Origin: Parietichytrium sp. I65-24A
Lineage: Eukaryota; Sar; Bigyra; Thraustochytrida; Thraustochytriidae
DNA length: 61,550 nt
Direction: 5' to 3'
Assembly: GCA_012862575.1 (NCBI GenBank)
Contig: BLSF01000114.1
Coordinates: forward strand, 1-61,550
The notes under the pieces were generated by a model. That model was given only the letters and a program-made list of their open reading frames with translations, did no database searches and was not told the DNA's origin. Below, in pieces: positions 1-9,717 of the stretch (position 1 is the first letter of the stretch; each line of letters starts with the position of its first letter). Position numbers and translations under genes: made by a program.

Positions 1-660
1 AACTAATTCTTTGAATTCGGAGCCGTTACCGGCTTTAATTGCTTCATTTTGTGTCAGATCCATTTCTGGCGCGCCTCTACGAACAGTTGGGAACGCGCTT
101 GAAATGAAGTCTCGCAGAGGCTTGGGCTGGTGGGCGATGTTTCTGCGACAACTGCATGCGACTGCGACAACTGAGACAAAGCGAATTAGCGACACCTCTA
201 TATGTTACAGAATGGCCGCATGGTTGTCACGATGAATTGCGAGCAACGCGGCGAGAAAGGCGGAGAGAGAGAGAGGCAGAGAGGGGCATAGTTTTCGCTT
301 TGTCAGTGCTACACTGGTGTTGATCAAATTGACAAAGGTAATGCAGAGGCAAGTCTGCGTGTCGCTACACTTTATCGTGAAAGGGTTTCGGATTACAGCG
401 CTCCAACGACACTCGCACCGCTGCATTGCCCGACTAGTTAGGCGTTGGTGTAGACAAAGCTGGCTACGCGCTGAGGCTTGGCAAGTATTGAATCAGGTCT
501 GCGCAGCGTGAGAGAGGTACAAATGTTGCTATGAACAACCACCCCCCTCACCTTCACCTTTTATGCTTACTGAGGATAGCACCCCGCTGTGTCTTCCGCG
601 TTCTAGACGCAGATGCTCAGGCCGGCGCGCAGAGACGCGTCGTGGGCAAAAGCTGCGAGG
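1..660. other. Left flank without a supported gene
   Basis: Short open frames here (up to about 74 codons) carry no recognisable domain, and none connects to the downstream gene. The last part is probably the promoter and 5' UTR of the membrane protein that starts at 661. I see no RNA gene or long repeat. Confidence 0.5.
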
Positions 661-2208
661 ATGCGCGCAAGCAATGGGAGGAGGTGGCACGGCCTCGTTT
701 TGGCTTTCGCAGTATGCTTGCAGACGGCTGTCGTCGGTGCAGCGAAGGACACGCAGCTCTTGGCGCCGGAAGAGCTGGTGAACAACAGCACAAAAGCCAG
801 CTGCTACTTTCAGACCAAGTTCACCGGGGATCACTCCTTGAAGGACCACGAAGTCACGGTCCTCAGGAATGTCTCCAAGGACACATTCTCCACTTCGCTG
901 ACTGGTTACGCAATATTTTGGAGCGATATATGGGAAAATGAAGATATCACATTGGATTTGGTGTTTGGCTCGAACGTGTCGGCAATGTTTGGTGTCCAGC
1001 ATTTTGTGGACCCAGAAAGTACAGCCGCAGATATCAAAGCCGTGTATTCAGGAGAAACATACAGCCAGTATAGCTTGGATTCGACAAAGAAGCACTATAA
1101 ATTTTTCAAAGACGGCAAGTACAAGTACTTGGGTGATGAAAACGATATTGTGCACACCGCCGTTCTCGCCTGCGTGTTCCCGAACGCCTGGGGCAACAAT
1201 GAGACTCTGCTGGCGGACGGAATGGTACTTAAAGTGGTAGTAGAGGAGACCGACTTCGAAACGTACGCTTGGAACTCTCCCGTCTACACTGCATTCTTCC
1301 GATTCCTGGCCGGTATAGCTTTTGCGTGTCTCTGCTTGGAGTGCGCATATGGGTTGTGGCAGTATTACAAGCTGTGCAGTGTACAAGAGGTCTGGAACGT
1401 GTTCGGAGCTCCAGCACTCTGCCTGATCATCAATATGGCTACGTCCGCCGTCATGAGCTTCATTTTTTTTGTAGATGGATGGGGCTCGACTGGCTTTCTC
1501 ACGGTGGAAACATTCAGTGCGTTTGTCACATTGACGCGAATGACAACGATGGGGAGCGTTATAATGATGGCCATGCATTGGATGAAACTTCGATCAATGA
1601 TAGGCATGTTCAGAGGGGAAATGTCACATCGACACAGTTCTGGACCGTTTGAGACCGAGGGGCACGGGCCACCAAGGCCGACACGTGTGAACAAGCGAAT
1701 TTTGAATCATCGTCAAGCGTGGCTATATACCCTCGCATTCTTGTGTCTCTTCACAGACTCGTTCAGTTTCTTGTACGTCAAGCTATTCCATAAGACCATC
1801 GATGACATTTGGATCCCGCTCCTAGCTTGTATCGCAGTTCTGGAAATGCTGTCAGCTGCGTTTTTTACGAACGAGTCAAATCAGTTTGCAAAGGTGGTGT
1901 CCAAAGTTGTTAGTGCAAAGAACCTAGGGAACGCATCCAACCTCAAATACCTTGACCGGATGATTTACCTCGTTCGACTATGCAGCTTCTTCCTGGTCTG
2001 CTCGGCACTTGTCTCCATCGGGTTTGGAACTGCGCCTTTAAAGACCAGTGTATGGATGTGGATATTTCTTTGGACCAGTGCAATCCTGGCGCGTTTGGGG
2101 ATCGCCCACACTATTGTACGAAGTAGCTTCTTGAATACCGCAGGCAGAAAACGTCAGAACAGAATTTCGCCATCTCCTGATTCGCAGCCACAAGGGTCTG
2201 GAAAATAA
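661..2208 (+). CDS. Secretory seven-transmembrane protein with large lumenal/extracellular N-terminal domain
   Basis: Single-exon gene of 515 aa. The frame is open further upstream to an ATG at 613, but the ATG at 661 puts a basic n-region directly before a hydrophobic stretch (LVLAFAVCLQTAVVGA), a good signal peptide, so I chose it. About 180 residues follow with several N-x-S/T glycosylation sequons (NNST, NVS, NET). Seven hydrophobic segments then lie at roughly 208-233, 247-278, 285-310, 352-378, 384-405, 434-460 and 463-488, followed by a short basic, Ser-rich tail. This topology (signal peptide, folded lumenal domain, 7TM, short tail) resembles GOST/lung-7TM or GPCR-like proteins, but I recognise no family signature and claim no function. 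It converges with the gene ending at 2754. Confidence 0.8.
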   Translation: MRASNGRRWHGLVLAFAVCLQTAVVGAAKDTQLLAPEELVNNSTKASCYFQTKFTGDHSLKDHEVTVLRNVSKDTFSTSLTGYAIFWSDIWENEDITLDLVFGSNVSAMFGVQHFVDPESTAADIKAVYSGETYSQYSLDSTKKHYKFFKDGKYKYLGDENDIVHTAVLACVFPNAWGNNETLLADGMVLKVVVEETDFETYAWNSPVYTAFFRFLAGIAFACLCLECAYGLWQYYKLCSVQEVWNVFGAPALCLIINMATSAVMSFIFFVDGWGSTGFLTVETFSAFVTLTRMTTMGSVIMMAMHWMKLRSMIGMFRGEMSHRHSSGPFETEGHGPPRPTRVNKRILNHRQAWLYTLAFLCLFTDSFSFLYVKLFHKTIDDIWIPLLACIAVLEMLSAAFFTNESNQFAKVVSKVVSAKNLGNASNLKYLDRMIYLVRLCSFFLVCSALVSIGFGTAPLKTSVWMWIFLWTSAILARLGIAHTIVRSSFLNTAGRKRQNRISPSPDSQPQGSGK

Positions 2209-2753
2209 ACCTCTTTGCTCAGAACAGAGATGGTCACGAAACAAGCCTCTCGAACCGTGTAATCCAGTTCTCTGTACGCGCGCACAAACTTGGACATCGT
2301 TATTGCTCCCTCTTTCTTAACACGCTTTGGAACCTTGAAGGCCTCCAAAATGTTCAATGTTCTCAAAAAACGCGCGAAGCTAATTCGCTCTTTGGCCTGT
2401 CATTGTTTGTATAGCTTTGCAAAGACATATTCATCTACCCAGACTGATAAACTACACACTTGTAAATCCTAAATCCTTTGATTCGCATTTTGATTTTCAG
2501 ATTCCTGAACACACAGAAGGCTTGGAGTCCATGCCACTCAGCAAGCATTGTCAAACAGCTAGCGTGAATGGACGAACACCTGACCAAACCGACGCACCGG
2601 GGAAATATTTTAAGGAGATCCTAGTAAACTTTGAATTGAATTGCCATTGGTCTTCGCGACATTCTAAAATTTTCGTTTTCTTTTTTTTCATTGTAAGTTT
2701 TCAAATTGAAATCAATCTCAATTAATCCAAAACTCTGCAAAGAGTTTAAAAAA
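2209..2753. other. Convergent intergenic region
   Basis: 3' flanks of two convergent genes. AT-rich, with only short non-conserved frames; nothing else recognised. Confidence 0.5.
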
Positions 2754-5651
2754 TTAAACAATAGCCGCCACTGCATCACACAAGAGTGCAGTGTCAGTGG
2801 ATGAGTGGTTTAGCCCAAAGCCGATGCGCAACAGATTTTTCCTTGAATCGACTTCGACTCCATACGCTCGAAGTTTGGCAACAGTCTCCATCGTGATGTG
2901 CGGCGTCTCGAGTTTAAATGTCAGTGTATGGGAGCGGAAAGCTTCTGGGCAAGGCGAAATGAGGGTCTCTCTGGAGACAGGTCCTTGCTCAGGAAGCGAA
3001 GCAATAAATTGGTCGTGAAGCTGCAGAACGTGATCATGAACAGCGTCAACAGTGACATTATAATCTTGCCACCTGCGCATGACCTCAACGAACAAGAGCA
3101 AGGCGGGGACAAATGCAGGCGTGCCTCCCATCAGAGAGACGCCCTTGCAATAGCCGACGGATGATCCGACGGAAATGCCAGCACTGTCGGCAGCCAATAC
3201 AGAAGGGTCTGCCATCCAGCCAGTTAGAAGCGGTCGCACTTCAATGTCCTCGGACATCAAAGCGAACGCTGAGTTTGCACCGCTTGCGACATGCTTAAGC
3301 ACTCCTGCGACGTATACAACATTCAAGTGCAATTTGCCAAGGGCAGTTGGGATCGCTCCAAATCCGTGGTAACCATCCACGACGATGAACGGCATTTTAG
3401 ATGGGTTCTGCTTCCACGCAGAGAGCACGTCAGATGGTTCTCCGGCAGCATGTGCGAGGGTGGCGAGATGAAGTTTAGCAGTGAAGCTTGGTACGTCAGT
3501 AACAATAGTTTCCTGCGTGAGGAAAACACACTGGGAAGCGTAATGGAGGTCGTATGCCTTGGCTTCAGCCTGGGCAAGGTAGCGGGCCTCGAAGGTTGCG
3601 GTGGGGTGGATGGGCACTACGTCGACCACAACTTTGGAGCACTCCATGAGACGGTTTATCTGGCGGGTGAAAGAATAAAACTCTGTGTCAGAAGTGAGGA
3701 TCTTCACCTCCTGCTGGTCGCCCTTGATGAGATTTTCCAGCTTGAGCGATACCAGGCGAGACACCAGTTCATGACTGTTGTGCCCAAATTCGACGGTGGT
3801 GTTCTTGTCTGCCTTCAGAAGGCCCTTGACGTACTGTGATGCCTCCGGAATGACCTCACCAAAAACTTTATCCCATGTTCGGTTCCCGATGTGGTAGAGC
3901 GCGAATTGCCGCAAGGACGCGGAAAGGAGAGCCATGGTTGGAGTTTTGCCCCAAGCGTGGTCCAAAAAGCTAGCCTTAATCTTCACGCTCTCGGTCTCAC
4001 TGCTATCCTCCTGGATGATAGCTTGTGAGAAAATTTGTGGGAGCCGTTCCTGCTTGAAGAGCTGTCTGCGAATATGCTCGAAAGACTCTGTTGCAGAGTC
4101 ACTGTCTGAAGAAGCGGAGCTGAAAGAGTTGGCTGTTAAAATCTCCTTCGAGCGCATCGGGTCATTTTCAATGCTTGTCGTGAGTGATCGCTTCTCCTCG
4201 ATCTGGGTCATAATTTTCCCCTTGAGGTGTGCCAGTTCTTCGTCCATCCTACGGCCGAGCTCTGCACGCACGAAATCTAGAATAGGAAACACAGGTCGCT
4301 CATAGGTCTTCTTCAAGCCCTTGACAGCCATTTTCATAGTGCCTTTTGCGTCCGAGCCAATAACGTTGTTTGCTAGGCAGAAGTGTCGAAAGAAGAATCC
4401 ACCCAGGAGTCCGGACTCAACTGCTTCAAGAGCCTTTGCGTAGTTGTACAGCCCAGGATGTCTCTCTGGGTGCTGGTAGAGGTCGAGGACAAGCTCAGTG
4501 AGATCCTCCTCGGACGGCTCGTGTGTGAGCTTGAGGCTCAGCGTTTGTACAAATGGCGGGAAGAGAGCTTCGGTGACCTTGCGGAGCATTTTCACCGCAG
4601 TCGAGCCAGCGCCAGAGGTTCCTTCAATCTCCACCTTGAGCTTCAAGTAGTCGCGGAGGACCATAGATGTAAGAAGCATGACATGCTCGCCAAGATAGTC
4701 GAGGATGTGCCCCGCGCTGCGGACATGAGCAGCAGCGTTATCCCAGTGGCTGTATAGTTTGATCTGCTCTACTGCGGACTGAAGGCGCTGTAGCGCAACA
4801 AATGCCCAACACTCTGTTCCGAGGTGCACACTGCGGAAGAAAAAATCCTCTTGATGCTCGTAGTCAAACTTCTCCAGGGTGTCGCAAATGACCTGAGGGC
4901 GTACCATGGCTGTAAAGTCCAAATACTTGCGGCGAAACGGAACTTCGAAAGCGGTGAGCCCGACCAGCTCGCGAATTTCAGAAAGCTGCTCCTCAATACC
5001 TACCCCAACGGTCCACTCTGCAAAGCAAGTTCTGAAGGTACCGGTGATGTTGCGCACAATCTTTTTAAGAGACTGCTGCTCCTCATGCCTTAGGGTAGGG
5101 TGCACTTTCTTGACCGCTTTAATAAGGTGCTCAAGCGCGATGGACTGCCTCGCCTTGTCCCAGTTCCTGTCCTGCGAAGTTGGAGGAGCGTTCTCGAAAG
5201 GAAACTCCTGGGTGAGGGAACCCAGAGGAGAGTCCGACACGTTTTCGTCTTCTAGCTCACTGTCGATAATCTCGGCGAGCAGGCGAAACTGGAACTGGAT
5301 GTCCTGTGCCATGGCTTCAAGACGGGGTCTTTTCACCACGTAAGTGCGCTCATCGTTCAAAAAGTACGCCACCAAAAGGAAGGCCAACTCCACGGCCTGC
5401 ATGCCAGCTGTAAAGCACGGCTCAAGTCTAGGGTTCTCCGTCACAGGCTTGTTCCATGTCTCCATGACCGGCAGCAGCTGAATGTACTCCTCATATAACA
5501 CTCTGATCCTCGTGTCCCTCTTTTCACGAGTCGACATGGTTTTCTCCGCCCTCTCAGGTTCTTCTGCCGCCGGATTTCCATGGCCCATCGGGCATCCAGA
5601 GCCGCTAGTCACAGTCGCGCCGTGGCCCATCGGGCAGCCTCCGCTGGACAT
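2754..5651 (-). CDS. Fusion of tryptophan 2,3-dioxygenase-like heme domain and class-V PLP (kynureninase/EgtE-like) domain
   Basis: Single-exon, 965 aa, ATG at 5651. Residues about 50-480 align in pattern with the TDO/IDO superfamily. DFFFRSVHLGTECWAF (distal-type His276) matches the HQTYELWF helix of TDO. DYLKLKVEIEGTSGAGS matches EYMGFRDV..SSG, but with Lys in place of the substrate-carboxylate Arg. FFFRHFCLANNVIG carries the expected proximal heme ligand, His423. After a Ser/Asp-rich linker (about 505-530), residues about 560-965 look like a fold-type I class V aminotransferase: IVVDGYHGFGAIP (PLP-pyridine Asp759), YVAGVLKHVASG (Schiff-base Lys786) and RPLLTGWMAD, as in kynureninase. The N-terminus holds two copies of a GCPMGHG motif, Cys-Pro pairs of the kind known as heme-regulatory motifs. 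If both halves are active, one chain would carry a tryptophan-opening dioxygenase and a kynureninase-type enzyme. Actual substrates are inference. Confidence 0.8.
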   Translation of the reverse strand: MSSGGCPMGHGATVTSGSGCPMGHGNPAAEEPERAEKTMSTREKRDTRIRVLYEEYIQLLPVMETWNKPVTENPRLEPCFTAGMQAVELAFLLVAYFLNDERTYVVKRPRLEAMAQDIQFQFRLLAEIIDSELEDENVSDSPLGSLTQEFPFENAPPTSQDRNWDKARQSIALEHLIKAVKKVHPTLRHEEQQSLKKIVRNITGTFRTCFAEWTVGVGIEEQLSEIRELVGLTAFEVPFRRKYLDFTAMVRPQVICDTLEKFDYEHQEDFFFRSVHLGTECWAFVALQRLQSAVEQIKLYSHWDNAAAHVRSAGHILDYLGEHVMLLTSMVLRDYLKLKVEIEGTSGAGSTAVKMLRKVTEALFPPFVQTLSLKLTHEPSEEDLTELVLDLYQHPERHPGLYNYAKALEAVESGLLGGFFFRHFCLANNVIGSDAKGTMKMAVKGLKKTYERPVFPILDFVRAELGRRMDEELAHLKGKIMTQIEEKRSLTTSIENDPMRSKEILTANSFSSASSDSDSATESFEHIRRQLFKQERLPQIFSQAIIQEDSSETESVKIKASFLDHAWGKTPTMALLSASLRQFALYHIGNRTWDKVFGEVIPEASQYVKGLLKADKNTTVEFGHNSHELVSRLVSLKLENLIKGDQQEVKILTSDTEFYSFTRQINRLMECSKVVVDVVPIHPTATFEARYLAQAEAKAYDLHYASQCVFLTQETIVTDVPSFTAKLHLATLAHAAGEPSDVLSAWKQNPSKMPFIVVDGYHGFGAIPTALGKLHLNVVYVAGVLKHVASGANSAFALMSEDIEVRPLLTGWMADPSVLAADSAGISVGSSVGYCKGVSLMGGTPAFVPALLLFVEVMRRWQDYNVTVDAVHDHVLQLHDQFIASLPEQGPVSRETLISPCPEAFRSHTLTFKLETPHITMETVAKLRAYGVEVDSRKNLLRIGFGLNHSSTDTALLCDAVAAIV

Positions 5652-6404
5652 TTCGATCTCTCGTCAACTTCACTTGCCTCCACACTTTCTGCAGCGTTCA
5701 ACTGAAGCTCGCCTCTTGCTCTTCGTCTCGCTTGCTCTCTCTTTTGCGTTTGGGGTCTGCCCTCGCACCAGAGCTCAGTCCGAGCTGCTCCCCCGACCAC
5801 TCTCTCGCTATTTATCTCTAACTTCTTCCCTGCCTCCCTCCCTCCCTCCTTCTCTTGTGACTGAGAATCCTCTTTCACATTCGTTCAATTTTAAAACCCG
5901 CCGCCGCTGAAGCCCATACCAAATGCACAACCTCTAGCTTAGATGCTTAGCTTTCGGTATCTCATGCTCTCGTTTTGTAAACCCTGAGGCGCGGTCTAGT
6001 TTAATTTTAGTGCCGCGAGCAAGCAGTTGGCTTCTTTCCCCAAAGACAAAGCTCGCACGACTGAACTTAGATCATAGCAGGGGAGAGCAGTAGCCAGATT
6101 GAACAAACTTTTGCATTTACTAGTACCACCTGGCTGTCATTTCGTGCGAGCCACAGTGGACGAGGATGCGCTGGTCGGTGGAGTGAGTGAGAGCGTGAGT
6201 GCACCCATATCTGACGTGGGTCTCCTTGTCTTTTTTAATAAAATATAATAAAACAACGTCCATCAAAACGCTCACCATCTCGTCGGCCTTCGGAGAGGAC
6301 TGCAGTTTCCGCGTCCTGCTGCCCAGCTCTCCATTCCAACGCGATCGGAATCATTTGCTTTGCAGAAGCCAGTCCGTTTTAGCTTCCAAAGTGCCTCTGA
6401 CTTC

Positions 6405-6428
6405 TCAAGAATTCAAGAATTCAAGAAT
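6405..6428. repeat. Three tandem copies of TCAAGAAT
   Basis: Perfect 8-bp unit repeated three times in noncoding DNA. Confidence 0.8.
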
Positions 6429-7445
6429 TTGTTGACTGACCTGACCTCTAAAATAGTTTAGGATTTAGAAGAAACTCTCATACATGAATCAACGAGGTCT
6501 GGCGTTTTCCTCCTTCCTCCTCCCCGGAATTCGGGCCAGGCTACATTTCCCTTTGGGATCGCTACTCTGCCTTGTGAGAGGAAGGAGTGGGACTCCCTAG
6601 GGGTCACCGGGAAATTGGCGAAGTGCGGTGAGTGCTATATGGTCCTATGACGTGTGGTAGCGCGAGGTAGTGCGTGGTGTGTAGCCTCGCTTAGCTCCTG
6701 TCGTAGGCTCGAAATTGGATACTGGAGACTTCTCATGGCTTAAGGTACTCTTATTCGAAAGGATTAACACTCGTGGTAGGAGGAATACATTGCTTGAGGG
6801 TATAAGAGAGTATTTAGTGTGGTAGTACTGAGTACTGCAATCGTTGTTTTTGGTTGACTGTCAGTGAATTTCTGAATTATTATTCCGAATTTCTGTGAGT
6901 TCTAAATTCTAAATTCTGAATCCTGGCGCTATTTGACGGTGGATTCAACGTCAGAGCAATAATAATAAAAGCGTTATTATACCTTTGGTCTCCGATTGTT
7001 TCTGTCAAAGTATGGTAAATGAGATATGGACGGCGATTCAAGGATTTTATGAATTATTCTCCAAAGTGGAACTGAGCATTGTCTAAGAGATGCTTCAAGT
7101 TGTGCTTTTCATTCTAATTGGGCAGCAGTGTTTGGACCTGCGTGACAAGCAGTTTTGAAGCAGCTACTGGTCGGGAGAGTTAGAGAACCGACAGACTCAA
7201 CACACCACAAGTTGACTTGAAAGGCATTGAAAGCCATAGAAAGTCTCCGTCCCTCGTCAGCGATTAGGGAATATTCTGTGGTCACTTTCGATCCATTTGG
7301 ACGGAGACGAAGAACTCAATTTGGAAAAGGCCAAAAGGTAAAGACTGTGGGGCGTTTTTGCAGCTTCTCGTCATGTTCCCCAAGTGCGCGCCAAGGTCTG
7401 GGTATCTGCGGCGGAAGGAATTCCCGCCCGAATACATTTTCGGCA

Positions 7446-7640
7446 GTATGTAGGGCACCCCACCGAGGCAAGCAACTTTTTCACACTGTATGTAGGGCAC
7501 CACACACCTGCAGGCGTTTTCTTCGCGCAGTATGCAGGGCACCACACACCTGCAGGCGTTGTCTCCGCGCAGTATGTAGGGCACCACACACCTGCAAGCT
7601 TTTTCCTCACGCAGAATATGTAGGGCACCACACACCTGCG
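7446..7640. repeat. 42-bp minisatellite, about 4.5 copies
   Basis: The core GTATGTAGGGCAC recurs at 7446, 7488, 7530 and 7572, exactly 42 bp apart. A fifth copy near 7617 is shifted by 2 bp. Most copies continue with CACACACCTGCAGGCGTT and a TC-rich segment. Because 42 is divisible by 3, the array reads as a 14-residue repeat (for example YVGHHTPAG) in one forward frame and as another 14-mer on the minus strand. Isolated core copies lie near 7700 and 7750. Confidence 0.9.
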
Positions 7641-8802
7641 CCACACGCCTGCATGGTAAAGTACCAAATGCAGATAGGACGGCAAAATTCCCACGACATG
7701 TAGGTATGCAGGGCACATCCGACCCGTCACCCACTTGTGGAACGCTACGCCAGTATGCAGTGCACCACTCGCTCGTCGATCTCGTCGGCTGCTTTCATGT
7801 GTGCATGCAAGTGCAGTTCAGACCGAGATTGCACACTTGATATGGCCGTCAACGCTAAACTCACTCGACCACGCGGTCCTCAAAGGAACTCGGTCCACGC
7901 AAGTTCACAGTCAATCAGAACTCATAGTCAGAACAGTTGACAGAGAAATAAATTTCTTTCACAATCAGCTGCAAGTCAGAGTGTAGAGCGAGTGCTTACT
8001 GTCAGAGCTCAAGAGAGAGTGCGTGTCGCTTTCGATGCGTCCACCAACCAGTCGAGAGGGTGTTGGTGGAGTTTCAAGAATGGTTTTTTCCTTAGACTAT
8101 GGTTGTCCTGAACAAAAACAATGAATTATATTTCATTCATGGACATGAACACAAATCGCTGGCACTGGTGAGATTAATTGATCGTGCAACCAGAGCGAGC
8201 CACTGGCTACAGCCGCGCGAGCCATGCAAACAGATAGACGAGCCGGCGTGTATTGCGCAAATCCAGATGCCATCTTGCTGTCCATTCCCAGCCATCTTCC
8301 TGTGCCTAGCTAGTTGCTGGATATCAGACCTGTCCTGTGTCTGGCACCTTCCGGAATTGCGAAGCGGCACATGAATCACATCCGCCACATGGACAAGGAA
8401 GAAAATGATCCGTTACCATGACTCGAGTCACGGTGACGTTACGGCAGGCCCGTTGCTCGCACAACTTCAATTGCATGGCCACGATCACAAAGTCAAGTCT
8501 GATTTTCTTGCGGAATTGGGGTGAATTGGGCACTTCAAAACAACCAACTTACAGGTTGCAATTAGCCATTAGCCTAGCCAATTAATCCGTTCATCAATGC
8601 TTTGGCTTGGCAGGCTTGGCCCGAAAAGTGGAACGATAGGATCCCTTAGGATCATCGGCTATTGGAAGAATTGGAGTCAGGTTCATTTTCAGACTTTCAA
8701 ACCTCGAGTTTCCGGTCGTTCAAGATTTGAAAGAGATTGAGGCAGACCTTCGCCGCAACCTCAGCTCAACTTCCCGGGGAGATCGAAGCGAGCCCGCACC
8801 AA

Positions 8803-9717
8803 ACGATGTCGAACAGGTTGCAGGAGCTCCAGCAGGAGTGCGCGGAGGAAAAGATGGAGGACAGGCCAGCGTCGGCCAGGCGGAAAGGTATCGAGAAGGC
8901 GCGGTCGCTTGATGCTGCACTGGGTTCGGAGGTCAAGGTGAAAATCATTAAAGCCATTGGCTCGCCAGAGCACCTGGTTTTGGCGGACGAAATTGCTGCC
9001 GATGGAACTTTGAAGCTGCAGTTTCTTCATCACCTCAGCGTGCCTTTCAAAGGCAAGCAGGGAAATTGGCAGGCTGCGGTGCGAGAGACTCTGTGCTCGT
9101 ATCTTCCACCGTCTGCAGAGTACATGGAGCCCTCAGGGGACCTGGGCAAACGAGAGATCGTGGATGATCGTGAAGAGGAATCAAAAGATGATTCCGATCC
9201 TCAGACACAAGAGGTGATATGCTTCTATGCTCCAGATTCTCAAACGAACATCGTTCAAGCTGTTCTCCCAGAAGCCATGTACACAAAGCATCTTTCCAGA
9301 TCCTGCAACGTCGTTCGCGTCTTGAACGACACGGATCCCACCAGACAGAAGAAAGTTTGCTGGATGTGGATGACTGAAGACTTTGCCGTGCTGGAGTCCA
9401 CGGAAGGAGATCACGACACTCAAAACGACACCAACAACCAGCAACACGAGAAGGAGAAAGATCTCACTATTTTCGACCTAGAAAGCAAGGCAGGATTCAT
9501 CAAAGTAGGCGATCTGGAACGAGCGATGCTCAAGCGATGGCATTATACAGAGTCGGACGTGTGCAGCGTCCTTGGGGAGAGCAGGGATTCGGAACAGCAG
9601 CTTGCAGCAGATGATATCCGCGAGGTGAACCAAAAGCTACTCAAGATTGCGTTTCTGGGGTCAGCTGCAGCCAAGCTCAGCCCTGAGCTGCGAGAGATTC
9701 TTCTCATGCTATTCCCG
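8803..9717 (+). repeat. Long near-identical direct repeat, left copy (partner 14025-14939)
   Basis: By eye this differs from 14025-14939 at about 12 of 912 coding positions. The match starts abruptly 3 nt before the start codon (ACGATGTCG). Sequence further upstream is unrelated between the two copies. The match ends at the ambiguous base at 9718. Confidence 0.9.

Larger units (their letters stand above)
5652..8805. other. Three-kilobase gene-poor region
   Basis: Contains the promoter side of the TDO fusion gene, short direct repeats (a TCAAGAAT triplet at 6405-6428), a 42-bp minisatellite (7446-7640) with degenerate copies of its core near 7700 and 7750, and the region upstream of the first STAND paralogue. 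Open frames of up to 158 codons over the minisatellite exist on both strands and are repeat-driven. I found no supported gene, tRNA or snRNA. Confidence 0.5.

Noticed and set aside
529-1002. 157-codon reverse frame
   Set aside because: Shadow of the membrane-protein gene on the plus strand.
6520-6720. Possible structured RNA in GC-rich intergenic DNA
   Set aside because: No match to tRNA boxes or to conserved snRNA, SRP or RNase P core strings that I could recognise.
7227-7734. Open frames of up to 158 codons on both strands over the minisatellite
   Set aside because: They are open because the 42-bp unit has no stops; flanks show no coding features.
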